The position numbers and the translations under genes are program-made. Under the pieces are notes generated by a model. The model saw only the letters and a program-made list of their open reading frames with translations, was not told where the DNA came from and ran no database searches. Of a stretch of 33,036 nucleotides of DNA, positions 1 to 8,989 are shown one piece after another (position 1 is the first letter of the stretch; every line of letters starts with the position of its first letter). The stretch comes from Desulfurella amilsii (GTDB lineage Bacteria; Campylobacterota_A; Desulfurellia; Desulfurellales; Desulfurellaceae), in contig NZ_MDSU01000013.1 in the NCBI RefSeq assembly GCF_002119425.1, forward strand, positions 1 through 33,036, written 5' to 3'.

Positions 1-729
1 GAGCTAAAACAAGCTTATGCTAACTTAACAAACGCTATAGCTCAGCTAAACCAATTGCTCAACGAGCCCATTGATAAAACACATACATTTGATCAGGTAG
101 CGGATGTTGTTAACTTAAAAACACCCCTTGACTCACTTTATGCTCAAACAGACAACCGTCCAGATATTAAAGCACTATCATTTGCAATTAACAAAGCCAA
201 AGCTCAAGTAGGTATGGTAGAGTCTAGCTATTATCCTCAGGTACAATTAAAGGCAAACTACAACCGCAATGGTCAAAACCTCGATATGAACAATAACCCA
301 TACGCCGATAACTCCATCTATAGCCTAAACATAATTGCAAACTGGGATATATTTGACTGGGGTAAAACAAAAAATGATGTACAAGCCGCAAAGCTACAAC
401 AGATTGCCCTAGAAAATGAACTGGCTAATCTAAAAACACAGTCCAAAACTCAAATACTAAACGCATACGATCAAGCTGAAGTAGCATACCACAATATCTC
501 AGTATCCCAAACTGCCCTAAAAGAAGCAAATGAAAACTATAAGCTAACCAATGAGCGCTATCTAAACCAACTTGCAACATCCACAGACATACTTGATGCA
601 AGAACACTTCTTACTCAATCTGAGTCTAACTACTATGGAGCTATATATGGGTACTGCATAGCGCTAGAAAACCTTGCAAATGCTGTTGGAAAGTCAGATG
701 AGTTTGATTATTTGATTAGGTTTAAATAA
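1..729 (+). CDS. TolC-family outer membrane efflux protein, 5' end missing
   Basis: The frame is open from base 1 and ends at TAA 727-729, so this is the C-terminal 242 residues of a longer gene. TolC-family proteins form an outer-membrane channel with a periplasmic alpha-helical tunnel, used by tripartite pumps. Visible family traits are the long Ala/Gln/Asn/Leu-rich helical segments, the phrase RPDIKALSFAINKAKAQVG (the usual R-P-D-[IL] start of the second repeat) and the late segment NERYLNQLATSTDILDARTLLTQSE, which matches the second helical hairpin. A TTG at base 55 is an internal leucine codon, not the start. The adaptor gene follows after 14 bases, which supports an efflux role. The function is clear; the transported substrate is unknown. 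Confidence 0.9.
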   Translation, partial: ELKQAYANLTNAIAQLNQLLNEPIDKTHTFDQVADVVNLKTPLDSLYAQTDNRPDIKALSFAINKAKAQVGMVESSYYPQVQLKANYNRNGQNLDMNNNPYADNSIYSLNIIANWDIFDWGKTKNDVQAAKLQQIALENELANLKTQSKTQILNAYDQAEVAYHNISVSQTALKEANENYKLTNERYLNQLATSTDILDARTLLTQSESNYYGAIYGYCIALENLANAVGKSDEFDYLIRFK

Positions 730-743
730 GGAGGTCTTGCCCC

Positions 744-1826
744 ATGTCTAACTCTAAGAAAAAGCTTATTCTTATTGCCAGCGTAGTAGTAATTACCATT
801 GCTTTGATAATCTACTGGATATACACAAGAAACCAGGTTTCTACAAATGATGCCCATATAGATTCACATATTTACTATGTATCGCCAAAGGTTGGAGGTC
901 TCATAAAGTCTGTATATGTTGACAACTTCTTTCATGTAAAGAAGGATGAGCTCCTTGTAAAAATTGATCCGATTGATTATGAAAATCAGCTAAAGAGCCT
1001 AACTCACAAGTACAATGCAACACTTGATACCATAGCAAGCCTAAAGCAAGAAGCACTATCAGTGCAAAAAAGCTCAACAGGCCAGATAGGCTCGTTAGAA
1101 GAAAACATCAATGCCGCGCAAGCTCAGCTTGAATCATACAAGGTAAACCTTCACAAAGCTCAACTTGACTTAAAGCGCTACCAAAACCTCTACAACCAAA
1201 GGGTAGTATCTGCAAATGAATTTGAAATAGAAAACCAAAAGTACCATGGAGCTTTATCTGCATTTGAAGCCCAGCAAAGAACAATACAATCCCTTCAATC
1301 ACAAATTGCTTCCGTATCAAGCTACACCCACCAAGTAGCTAAGATTAACGAGCAGATAAAATCCTATGGAAACCAGCTAAAAAGCTTAAAAAACCAGATA
1401 AACATAGCCCAAAATAACCTAAAACACACAAATATAATAGCTCCAGTTGACGGTATTATAACACAAAAAAACATAGAACCAGGCCAATACGTCCAGCCAG
1501 GTCAAACCCTGCTTATGGTAGTGCCATTAAGGGTTGCCTGGGTTAATGCAAACTTCAAAGAAAACCAGATCCACAGAATTAAAATAGGTGACAAAGCTAC
1601 AGTAACCATAGATGCTTACCCGGGTGTAAAATTCAAAGGCTATGTAAAAGACATAGATGCAGGTACAGGCGATAGGTTTTCTTTGCTTCCGCCGCAGAAT
1701 GCTTCTGGCAACTACATAAAGATAGTCCAAAGGGTCCCTATAAGAATACAGCTCTACCACTACGATTACAAAAAATATCCCTTAAGGGTTGGTCTAAACT
1801 CTGAAGTAACAGTGCATGTTAAGTAA
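744..1826 (+). CDS. HlyD/EmrA-family periplasmic adaptor of a tripartite efflux pump
   Basis: This 360-residue membrane-fusion protein links an inner-membrane pump to the TolC-like channel. It has one N-terminal membrane helix (about residues 6-25), then the EmrA-type barrel entry (STNDAHIDSHIYYVSPKVGG). A biotinyl-lipoyl-like half-motif around 50-75, a long coiled-coil hairpin rich in Gln, Leu and Lys (about 80-225), and the returning lipoyl half (IIAPVDGIITQKNIEPGQYV) follow. The C-terminal beta-barrel contains the family phrase VNANFKENQ. The start is ATG 744, with a strong AAGGAGGT site at 728-735. It lies between the TolC-like gene and the MFS pump gene, a classic EmrA position. Length is normal for the family. 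Confidence 0.93.
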   Translation: MSNSKKKLILIASVVVITIALIIYWIYTRNQVSTNDAHIDSHIYYVSPKVGGLIKSVYVDNFFHVKKDELLVKIDPIDYENQLKSLTHKYNATLDTIASLKQEALSVQKSSTGQIGSLEENINAAQAQLESYKVNLHKAQLDLKRYQNLYNQRVVSANEFEIENQKYHGALSAFEAQQRTIQSLQSQIASVSSYTHQVAKINEQIKSYGNQLKSLKNQINIAQNNLKHTNIIAPVDGIITQKNIEPGQYVQPGQTLLMVVPLRVAWVNANFKENQIHRIKIGDKATVTIDAYPGVKFKGYVKDIDAGTGDRFSLLPPQNASGNYIKIVQRVPIRIQLYHYDYKKYPLRVGLNSEVTVHVK

Positions 1827-1835
1827 GAGGCCAGT

Positions 1836-3392
1836 ATGCAGCAGAAAGTAAACCCGTATATAATTGCACTAACTGTGATGATACCTACATTTATGGTACT
1901 GATGGACACATCTATCGTAAGTGTAGCTCTGCCATACATTGCAGGCCCATTGTCTGTTACATCAGATGATGCAGCTTGGACTCTAACGGTCTATATTGCA
2001 GCAAATGCTATAATCTTGCCAGTTACGGGTTTTTTTTCTCAAAAATTTGGTAGAAAAAAGTTTTTTTTGACAATGGTTATTGGCTTTACAGTAACTTCCT
2101 TTTTGTGCGGAATTGCTCCAAACCTTGACCTTTTGCTTTTGTTTAGAGCACTACAAGGCTTTAGTGGTGGCACACTTCAGCCACTGTCTCAGGCTATATT
2201 GATGGAGAGTTTTCCATTAGAAAAACGCACACAGGCTATGAGTATATTCTCTATTGGAGTGGTGTTTGCTCCAATTTTGGGACCATTGCTTGGGGGGTAT
2301 ATTGTAAACAATTACGATTGGCGCTGGATGTTTTTAATCAATGTGCCATTTGGCATACTTGCTATCATAATGATAATTTTGTTTATTTTTGATCCAGATT
2401 ACGCTAAGGCAAAAAAAGAATTAAAAATCGACTATACAGCACTTAGTTTTCTTGTATTAGGTATTGGTTCACTCCAGACCATGCTAGATAGGGGCCAAGA
2501 GTATGATTGGTTTAATTCTAATTTTATTGTAGTGTTAGCATTAATAAGTTTCTTTTTTATTTCCATTTTTTTAATTAAAAATTATTTTTCAAAAACACCG
2601 CTTATTAGGATGTATTTGTTTAAAGACAAAAATTACGCATTTAGCGCTATCGCTATGTTCTTTTTGGGTTTTTTGTTTTTTACAACAGTAGCATTATTGC
2701 CAAATTTGGTGCAGACATTATTAAAGTATGATGCCTACACAGCTGGTCTTATTATGATGCCAGGTGGCGTTGCAAGCTTGATTGTAATTATTATACTTGG
2801 AAGATTTTCTACTAAAATTAATCAAAAAATAGCTATTTTTATCGGTAGTTTGATTGTTTTTTATTCGCTTTATTTAATGGAGCAGATAAATTTGACTGCA
2901 TCGCCATACTTTATTATCCTTGGAAGAGTAATAATAGGCTTTGGGTTACCTTTGATTTTTATACCCATAAATGTGCTTGCTTTTAATTTTTTAAAAAAAG
3001 AAGATATAAACGAGGCCAGTAGTGTTATAAATTTTACAAGAAATATTGGTGGAAGTTTTGGGATATCTTTTATGATTGATACGCTTGTACAAAGAAGGTT
3101 GGAATTTCATAGAGACGCGTTGGTTTCGCACATAAATAGTTCAAACCCAATCTTTAATGGTTTATTAGAACATATGAGGCAGTATTTGGTTACAAGAGGT
3201 TTTTCTTTTGCTGACTCATACCATAAAGTAATTGCTTTGGCAAACAATACGCTTAATGCGCAAAGTTTGATAATGTCCTACCAGGACGCATTTCATGTAA
3301 TGATGTGGATGTCGGTAATCTTTATTGTATTTTTACCTTTTATCAAAAAAGTAAAAAGTAAATCCAATACACAAGTTAATACTGAAATGTAG
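1836..3392 (+). CDS. DHA2-family (EmrB/QacA-type) MFS drug transporter
   Basis: This is a proton-driven inner-membrane exporter of 518 residues, the usual size for a 14-helix DHA2 transporter. The early segment LMDTSIVSVALPYIAG is the D1 motif in helix 1, GFFSQKFGRKK is motif A, and GPLLGGYIV in helix 5 is the antiporter motif C. Hydrophobic segments continue to the C terminus. It starts at ATG 1836, nine bases after the adaptor stop, with a short AGAGG site, so the three genes form one pump operon. Base use shifts: the first ~60 codons resemble the more GC-rich adaptor gene, while the rest is much more AT-rich. The substrate is unknown. Confidence 0.93.
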   Translation: MQQKVNPYIIALTVMIPTFMVLMDTSIVSVALPYIAGPLSVTSDDAAWTLTVYIAANAIILPVTGFFSQKFGRKKFFLTMVIGFTVTSFLCGIAPNLDLLLLFRALQGFSGGTLQPLSQAILMESFPLEKRTQAMSIFSIGVVFAPILGPLLGGYIVNNYDWRWMFLINVPFGILAIIMIILFIFDPDYAKAKKELKIDYTALSFLVLGIGSLQTMLDRGQEYDWFNSNFIVVLALISFFFISIFLIKNYFSKTPLIRMYLFKDKNYAFSAIAMFFLGFLFFTTVALLPNLVQTLLKYDAYTAGLIMMPGGVASLIVIIILGRFSTKINQKIAIFIGSLIVFYSLYLMEQINLTASPYFIILGRVIIGFGLPLIFIPINVLAFNFLKKEDINEASSVINFTRNIGGSFGISFMIDTLVQRRLEFHRDALVSHINSSNPIFNGLLEHMRQYLVTRGFSFADSYHKVIALANNTLNAQSLIMSYQDAFHVMMWMSVIFIVFLPFIKKVKSKSNTQVNTEM

Positions 3393-3436
3393 ACATTAAA
3401 TTGCAAACTTTTATTTTTTGTAAATTTCAAAAGAGT

Positions 3437-3464
3437 TTGATAAATTTTCATATTGGTATATAAT
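3437..3464 (+). promoter_or_regulatory. sigma-70-type promoter for the ppiD-nth run
   Basis: A -35 box TTGATA (3437-3442) and a perfect -10 box TATAAT (3459-3464) are separated by 16 bases. They sit 28 bases before the ATG at 3493, which also has GGAGGA at 3481-3486. The preceding gene ends at 3392, so this probably starts a new transcription unit. Seen in sequence; activity is inferred. Confidence 0.6.
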
Positions 3465-3492
3465 AGCAGTAAATTTTTTTGGAGGAAGATGA

Positions 3493-5412
3493 ATGTTGGA
3501 TTTTTTTAGAAAGCACAGAAAGTATTTTTTTGTAGTGCTTGTTCTTGCTACATTGAGCTTTGTAGCAGGTGGTGCGTACCTTTACGTATCAGGTCCGTTT
3601 AAAACAAGTCAGGATGTAGCAATTAAAGTAGGTTCTACAAAAATTTCTTCTCAAGAGTATTTAAACACATACAATCAGCTGTATAGTTTTTATTCTAATT
3701 TGCTTGCTCAGATGAAAGGAGGTAATGTAACAGATCAGGATATCAAAAATTTACACCTAAAGCAAAAAACTGCCGATTTACTCATAGACAAGGTATTATT
3801 ATTAAAAGAGGCTAAAAGAGAAGGCATAGAAGTAACAAAAGAAGATATCCAAAAAAATATAGAGAAAAATCCTGTATTTGCTGAAAACGGCAAATTTTCA
3901 AAAGAAAAATATCTACTTGTATTAAGGGAGAATCATTTAAAGCCAGCAGAATTTGAAAATTCTATCAAAAACGATTTATATATTGAAAAATTGAAAGATT
4001 CAATGGCAAAGAAAATCAATATTACTGATGTGATGGCAAAAAAGTACTTTACAGACAATTTTTCAAATATCAAGCTATCCTATGTAGATTTTAATGCAAG
4101 TGCATTTGCAAAAAAAGTTTCTTATAATGACAGCGATTTAAAAGATTATTACAATAAAAATAAGCAAGAATTTATGCAACCTGCAACGATTAATGTTAAA
4201 TATGCTGCAGTCGATACATCTTATTTAGCACCAAAAGAAAAAGTCACAGACGAGGAGATGAAAAGCTTTTACGATACACATACGCAAAGTTTTCAAATGC
4301 CAGCAACGTATGAGCTTGCACATATACTAATTAAGCCAAAAGGTAACTCTAAACAGGATATACAAGAAGCACAAAAGAAAGCAGAAGAAATTTACAAACA
4401 GCTAACACCAAATAATTTTGAGCAACTTGCAAATCAATATTCAGATGATCCCTACAGCGGACCAAAAGGAGGCGTTTTAGGCTGGCTATACCCTGCAATG
4501 TTTAAGCCAGACAACACATTTGCTAAAGTTGCTTTTAGTTTAAAGAAAGGAGAGATTTCAAAGCCTTTTCAGACGCAGCTGGGCTACGAAATAGTGTATT
4601 TGATGAACACAAAGCCCACACAAACAGTTAGCTTTAATGAGGCAAAACCATATATTGAAAAAATGTTACAAGCGCAAAAAGCCCAAGATAATTTATTTAG
4701 AGAAAGCAAAAGAATAGCTTTGATGATTAAAAATCCCGCGGACTTTGATAAAATTTGCAAACAAGAAGGGCTAAAGGTGCACCAAACTGGTTTGGTTGCT
4801 ATAAATTCAGGTATTTTGCCACAAAATATACTGCAAAAAGCTTATGAAGCTACAACAAACACACTGCTAGGTCCAGACGAAGTAAAAGCAAACAACAATA
4901 CTGCTTATTTAATTTATGAGACGATTGAAAAAAATAATCCATACTTGCCAGATTTTGATAAGATAAAAGGGAAAGTTGTACAAGCCTACACTAAGTATAA
5001 AGCCACAGAACTTGCAAAAGAGGCTTTCTCTAAAGCTGTTGCCCAAAAACCACTAGATTTACAAAAAATTACTACTCAATACGGTTTGAATATTCAGGCA
5101 ACACCGATGTTTTCTAAGATGAACCCAGATTCAAATTTTACATGCTTCAATAAACCGGAAAATATCGATTTTATCTTTAAACAAGCTGTAGGTTTTGTTG
5201 GAGTGTGCAGTGCAAATAGTGATAATTATATTTACAAAATCGCGGACAAAAAAGCTGATATGAATATGTTTGAACAATACAAAAATCAACTTAAAGTCCA
5301 GATGAAAGATGAAGAGGTTAACAAATCGCTGGATAATTTGTTAAAGGAACTAAAAGCTAACACAAAAATTGTAATCAACCCTCAAATTGTGAATGAAAGC
5401 AACAATCGATAA
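3493..5412 (+). CDS. PpiD/SurA-like membrane-anchored peptidyl-prolyl isomerase
   Basis: A 639-residue periplasmic folding factor. A short basic N terminus is followed by one membrane helix (about residues 11-33) and then a SurA_N-type chaperone region (VAIKVGSTKISSQEYLNTYNQ through about 190). A parvulin domain lies at about 270-372: YELAHILIKPKG, FEQLANQYSDDPYSGPKGGVLGW, the phrase AFSLKKGEISKPFQTQLGYEIVYL. A long helical C-terminal region follows. This matches PpiD in size and order. PpiD proteins assist folding of outer-membrane and periplasmic proteins at the Sec exit. Whether the parvulin domain is catalytically active cannot be judged; E. coli PpiD is nearly inactive. Its last 20 bases overlap the endonuclease III gene, so the two are probably cotranscribed. 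Confidence 0.9.
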   Translation: MLDFFRKHRKYFFVVLVLATLSFVAGGAYLYVSGPFKTSQDVAIKVGSTKISSQEYLNTYNQLYSFYSNLLAQMKGGNVTDQDIKNLHLKQKTADLLIDKVLLLKEAKREGIEVTKEDIQKNIEKNPVFAENGKFSKEKYLLVLRENHLKPAEFENSIKNDLYIEKLKDSMAKKINITDVMAKKYFTDNFSNIKLSYVDFNASAFAKKVSYNDSDLKDYYNKNKQEFMQPATINVKYAAVDTSYLAPKEKVTDEEMKSFYDTHTQSFQMPATYELAHILIKPKGNSKQDIQEAQKKAEEIYKQLTPNNFEQLANQYSDDPYSGPKGGVLGWLYPAMFKPDNTFAKVAFSLKKGEISKPFQTQLGYEIVYLMNTKPTQTVSFNEAKPYIEKMLQAQKAQDNLFRESKRIALMIKNPADFDKICKQEGLKVHQTGLVAINSGILPQNILQKAYEATTNTLLGPDEVKANNNTAYLIYETIEKNNPYLPDFDKIKGKVVQAYTKYKATELAKEAFSKAVAQKPLDLQKITTQYGLNIQATPMFSKMNPDSNFTCFNKPENIDFIFKQAVGFVGVCSANSDNYIYKIADKKADMNMFEQYKNQLKVQMKDEEVNKSLDNLLKELKANTKIVINPQIVNESNNR

Positions 5413-6043
5413 AATTATTGAAACATTGAAAGACATTTACCCTTCTTTGCAAGAGCCCATTGTTACTGAGGTGGCAAGGGAGGGTAACCCTTTTTTTGTT
5501 TTAATTTCAACTATACTGAGTTTGCGCACAAAAGATAAAACAACAAAACAAGCTACACAAAGGTTATTGAGCGTTGTAAAAACACCAGAAGAAATGCTTA
5601 ACCTATCTGTAGAAAAAATTTCACAGTTAATCTACCCTGTGGGTTTCTACAATGTGAAGGCTAAAAATATTTTAAAGGTGTGTAAAATACTCGTTGAAAA
5701 ATACAACGCCCAGGTGCCAGATAAACTCGAATATTTGCTTAATTTGCCAAATGTAGGCAGAAAAACAGCCAACCTTGTTTTATCCAAAGGTTTTAATATA
5801 CCGGCAATTTGTGTTGATATACATGTACATAGAATTTCTAATAGATTAGGCATTGTAAAGACAAAAACACCAACGCAAACGGAATTTGAACTAACGAAAG
5901 TTTTGCCCAAAAAATATTGGATAGAGTACAATGATTTGCTTGTGCCATTTGGTCAAAATATCTGCACTCCTATTTCGCCTTTTTGTTCAAAGTGTAAACT
6001 TGAAAACATGTGTTTAAAAGTAGGCGTAAAAAGTTCAAGATGA
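5393..6043 (+). CDS. nth: endonuclease III (base-excision DNA glycosylase/AP lyase)
   Basis: A 216-residue repair enzyme that removes oxidised pyrimidines and cleaves the abasic site. The helix-hairpin-helix is LLNLPNVGRKTANLVL, with the catalytic lysine K124. The catalytic aspartate is D142 in CVDIHVHRISNR. A C-terminal 4Fe-4S loop of spacing CX6CX2CX5C uses C191, C198, C201 and C207. All key residues are present and length is typical. The start ATG 5393 lies within the end of the ppiD-like gene and has no clear ribosome site, which suggests translational coupling. The stop overlaps the next start as ATGA. Confidence 0.96.
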   Translation: MKATIDKIIETLKDIYPSLQEPIVTEVAREGNPFFVLISTILSLRTKDKTTKQATQRLLSVVKTPEEMLNLSVEKISQLIYPVGFYNVKAKNILKVCKILVEKYNAQVPDKLEYLLNLPNVGRKTANLVLSKGFNIPAICVDIHVHRISNRLGIVKTKTPTQTEFELTKVLPKKYWIEYNDLLVPFGQNICTPISPFCSKCKLENMCLKVGVKSSR

Positions 6044-6801
6044 ATGGCGTCGAGATACTAAAGTTTTGTGCAAAAGATAAAATCAGAGGTTCACTAGATA
6101 TTGCAGTAGATATTATTGAAGCTAGTTTTTCTATTGCAAGGGATTTAAAAACACAAAAATTGATAGCACTGCTGGAAAAAATTATGAAAAACCAACCTTC
6201 AATGGCTCTTGTAATAAAGACGTGTTCTAAAATAATACATTTAATAAAAAATAATAAATTTGATGACATAATTTTATTAAAAAGAGATTTATTAGATGCC
6301 AGCCAAAAAATTTGTTCTAAGGTAGCTAGGTATTTAAATAATAACTCAATATGCACTATTTCTTACTCTAAAGAGGTATTCTGCAGTATTGTTAATTCAG
6401 ACTGCAAAGAAATATATATTGGTATTGCCAATCCCAAAAAAGAAGGAGAAACTTTTGCTTTAAACTTAAAAGATAATGGCAAAAAAGTCGTATTGTTTGA
6501 GGATAATAATTATCTATTTGGTGCTACAATGTGCGACATATTTATAAGTGGCGCCGATGCTATATTTGATAATGCTTTTGTAAATAAATCACAAACATTT
6601 TCTTTGTGTTTGTTTGCTAATTATTTTAAGAAACCTTTTTATGTTATAGCGAACAATTATAAGTATCTATCGCCAGATTTAAGAAAATACTATAAAATCT
6701 TACAAATGCCAAAAAAAGAGGTTACCAAAAAAGATTTAGATGTGTATAATGTGTATTTTGAAGAAATACCACTAGAATTAGTTACACTAATAAGGGGGTA
6801 G
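6040..6801 (+). CDS. eIF-2B alpha/beta/delta-like protein (IF-2B superfamily)
   Basis: A 253-residue protein from ATG 6040, which overlaps the nth stop as ATGA. A GTG ten codons upstream is also in frame but lies deep in nth and is less likely. The C-terminal half carries the IF-2B signature GADAIFDNAFVNKSQTFSLCLFA, then PFYVIANNYKYLSPD and a terminal FEEIPLELVTLI. This is the fold shared by eIF-2B regulatory subunits, methylthioribose-1-phosphate isomerase and ribose-1,5-bisphosphate isomerase. The N-terminal helical half (RGSLDIAVDIIEASFSIARDL) also fits. Bacterial members of this short type are mostly uncharacterised, so the substrate is unknown. Two cysteines in CSIVNSDCKE are not obviously a metal site. 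Confidence 0.8.
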   Translation: MNGVEILKFCAKDKIRGSLDIAVDIIEASFSIARDLKTQKLIALLEKIMKNQPSMALVIKTCSKIIHLIKNNKFDDIILLKRDLLDASQKICSKVARYLNNNSICTISYSKEVFCSIVNSDCKEIYIGIANPKKEGETFALNLKDNGKKVVLFEDNNYLFGATMCDIFISGADAIFDNAFVNKSQTFSLCLFANYFKKPFYVIANNYKYLSPDLRKYYKILQMPKKEVTKKDLDVYNVYFEEIPLELVTLIRG

Positions 6802-6804
6802 AAT

Positions 6805-7728
6805 TTGGAATTTTTATTTGGGCCTGTTCCATCAAGAAGATTAGGTTTAAGCCTTGGTATAAATATTATACCACATAAAACTTGTAACTATAATTGTGTA
6901 TATTGTGAGGTTGGAAAAACCACCAATCTTACAAACCAAAGACAATCATTTTACAATATTGAAGATATAAAAAAAGACTTTATTGAGCATGTAGACAAAG
7001 TGGGCAAATTTGATTTTATAACTTTTTCTGGAAGCGGTGAACCTACTTTAAACAAAGATTTAGGAGAGCTCATTAGGTTTGTAAAAAGCTTTAACAGAGC
7101 AAAGATTGCTGTTTTAACAAATGGCAGTTTGCTTTATTTAGAAGATGTAAGGCACGATCTTTATGAGGCGGATGTTGTAATACCAAGCCTTGATGCAGCG
7201 CAAGAGGCTGCTTTTAAGCGTATTAACCAGCCGCATAAAGAGCTGAACTTAAAAAATATCATAGAAGGTTTAAAATTATTTGTGCGAGAATTTAAAGGTG
7301 AAGTATGGCTTGAGATTGTGTTTGCAAAAGGCATAAATGACAAAGATCAGGATATTGAAGCTCTAAAAAAAGCTATAGAGTATATTGGTCCAAAAAAAGT
7401 ACAAATTGGCACGATTGAGAGGCCACCTGCATTTAGAGGCATAGAAAAACTATCAAATGATAAACTTATGCATATTTATATGGCTTTGAAAGATTATAAT
7501 GTTGAGCTTATTAAACCATTTTCAGATAAAAATGTAAATTTTAAAGAATTTTTAGAAAAATCTATAATAAAAATGATAAGTATAAGACCGTGTTCTGTCG
7601 AAGAGCTTGCAGATGTTTTTGATACTGAAAGAAAAGATATCTATAATATAGTATCCCAATTAATTAACAAAGAAAAAGCTTTTAAAAAAAATTTTGGCAA
7701 CAAGGAATTTATTAGCGCAAGGAAGTAG
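6805..7728 (+). CDS. radical SAM protein of the COG0731 (wyosine-synthase-like) family
   Basis: A 307-residue radical SAM enzyme. The cluster motif is CNYNCVYC (CX3CX2C), preceded by the family opening FGPVPSRRLGLSLGI. The SAM-binding GSGEPTL motif and the strand VWLEIVFAKGIND follow. COG0731 is related to the core of TYW1, but bacterial members lack the flavodoxin part and generally have no assigned reaction. The last ~60 residues (SIRPCSVEELADVFDTER, then IVSQLINKEKAF) resemble a winged helix. The start is TTG 6805, three bases after the previous stop, with AGGGGG at 6793-6798. It is part of the 3493-10665 run. Confidence 0.85.
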   Translation: MEFLFGPVPSRRLGLSLGINIIPHKTCNYNCVYCEVGKTTNLTNQRQSFYNIEDIKKDFIEHVDKVGKFDFITFSGSGEPTLNKDLGELIRFVKSFNRAKIAVLTNGSLLYLEDVRHDLYEADVVIPSLDAAQEAAFKRINQPHKELNLKNIIEGLKLFVREFKGEVWLEIVFAKGINDKDQDIEALKKAIEYIGPKKVQIGTIERPPAFRGIEKLSNDKLMHIYMALKDYNVELIKPFSDKNVNFKEFLEKSIIKMISIRPCSVEELADVFDTERKDIYNIVSQLINKEKAFKKNFGNKEFISARK

Positions 7729-7730
7729 TT

Positions 7731-8987
7731 ATGAATCAGGCTAGCGTTGATTATAAAAAAGAGTCAAGAATAGTAATAAATAGATTACTTATTGCATCGA
7801 CTTTTATAAATGTGGGGTTAACTATTGTAAAGTACTTACTTGGTAAATGGATTGGCAATGTTGCCCTTCAAGCAGATGCCTTGCATTCAGCTTTAGATGT
7901 GTTATCCAGCGTTATTGTGTTTAGCGCTATGTTTTTTTCTTATATAAAAACCGATAAATTTCCATTTGGATTGTATAAACTTGAGAATATAGCTTCCAGT
8001 CTTGTATCTTTGCTTATTGTATTAACGGCATTTGAAATTGGATATAGCTTATTTGAAAAACACGAGGTTTTACATGTTAGTATTTTCAAACAAGTTTTAA
8101 CAGCAGGTATACTTTTTTTGATTGTTATTCTTATGTTTTTATACAGTCGTTATGAAAAAAAAATTGGCATAAAATACTCTTCAAGTGGTATAGTTTCTGA
8201 TGCAGAACACATTAAGAGCGATTTGTTTTCAATTTTTATAATTATTTGCAGTATTATTTTTTCAATTTATGGTTTAAACATTGATAAGTATGTGGCTGTT
8301 ATAATTATAGTCATGATACTGCACTCTGGTTTCGAATTATTTAAAAACTCGACACTTGCACTCCTTGATATTAATATTGATAAGAAAACAATCAAGGCAA
8401 TAAATCTCGAAATTTCACAATTTGAACATGTCAACGAGATTACATCAATTAAAGGTCGAAAAAGTGGCCGCTTTATGCTTTTAGAGATTATTGTAAAGTT
8501 TGATGTAGCAAGTTTTGAAGAAGCACACAGGTTATCTACAGAAATAGAAAAACGTATCTATGAAAAGTTTCCCAATGTTGACAATGTAATTGTTCACTAC
8601 GAGCCTATGGAAAAAAATATCGTAAAAATTTGTATTCCTCAAAGCAAAAATAATCAGATATCAGAAGATTTTAGCAATAGCAAATTTTTTTTGATTATAA
8701 ATTACGATTTATCAAGACAAAAGATTTTAAATATACAAGAAAAACAAAACGACTTTTTAGAATTAAAAGAGAAAAAAGGTATACAGATCGCTTTATTTTT
8801 AGTAAAAGAGGGTGTAGATATTATTGTATCTACACAGCAGATTGTAAACACGGGCCCATATTTTGTTTTTAAAACGCACAACAAGAAATTTTACATGGTT
8901 CAAGACGCTAAAATCGACAATTTAGAACAATTATTAAAAAATATATCAAATAAAATTAACATTAAACATGTAATGGAGGAAGCTTAG
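7731..8987 (+). CDS. cation diffusion facilitator transporter with C-terminal NifX-like domain
   Basis: A 418-residue fusion. Residues 1-~205 are a six-helix CDF metal exporter with the helix-2 site ADALHSALD and the helix-5 site SDAEHIKSD; two HxxxD sites are typical of zinc-type CDFs. Residues ~210-295 are the cytoplasmic metal-sensing domain, ending near IVHYEPME. An extra ~115-residue tail follows (KICIPQSKNNQISEDFSNSKFFLII; KGIQIALFLVKEGVDIIVSTQ). Its pattern resembles the dinitrogenase iron-molybdenum cofactor (NifX/NifB C-terminal) domain. The tail might sense or bind metal clusters; this is inferred. The start ATG 7731 is two bases after the radical SAM stop. Classic CDFs end near 300 residues, so the tail is real extra length. 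Confidence 0.88.
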   Translation: MNQASVDYKKESRIVINRLLIASTFINVGLTIVKYLLGKWIGNVALQADALHSALDVLSSVIVFSAMFFSYIKTDKFPFGLYKLENIASSLVSLLIVLTAFEIGYSLFEKHEVLHVSIFKQVLTAGILFLIVILMFLYSRYEKKIGIKYSSSGIVSDAEHIKSDLFSIFIIICSIIFSIYGLNIDKYVAVIIIVMILHSGFELFKNSTLALLDINIDKKTIKAINLEISQFEHVNEITSIKGRKSGRFMLLEIIVKFDVASFEEAHRLSTEIEKRIYEKFPNVDNVIVHYEPMEKNIVKICIPQSKNNQISEDFSNSKFFLIINYDLSRQKILNIQEKQNDFLELKEKKGIQIALFLVKEGVDIIVSTQQIVNTGPYFVFKTHNKKFYMVQDAKIDNLEQLLKNISNKINIKHVMEEA

Positions 8988-8989
8988 AC

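Noticed and set aside
3393-3436. Weak terminator hairpin after the MFS pump gene (TTGCAAA with TTTGTAA)
   Set aside because: The stem is short, AT-rich and needs a G-U pair; support is too weak to list.
5970-6356. Minus-strand 128-residue open frame across nth and the eIF-2B-like gene
   Set aside because: It is antisense to two convincing genes, with no ribosome site or recognised motif.
6040-6801. Methylthioribose-1-phosphate isomerase as a specific name
   Set aside because: The protein is shorter than MtnA and only the shared IF-2B fold signature is visible, so no substrate is claimed.
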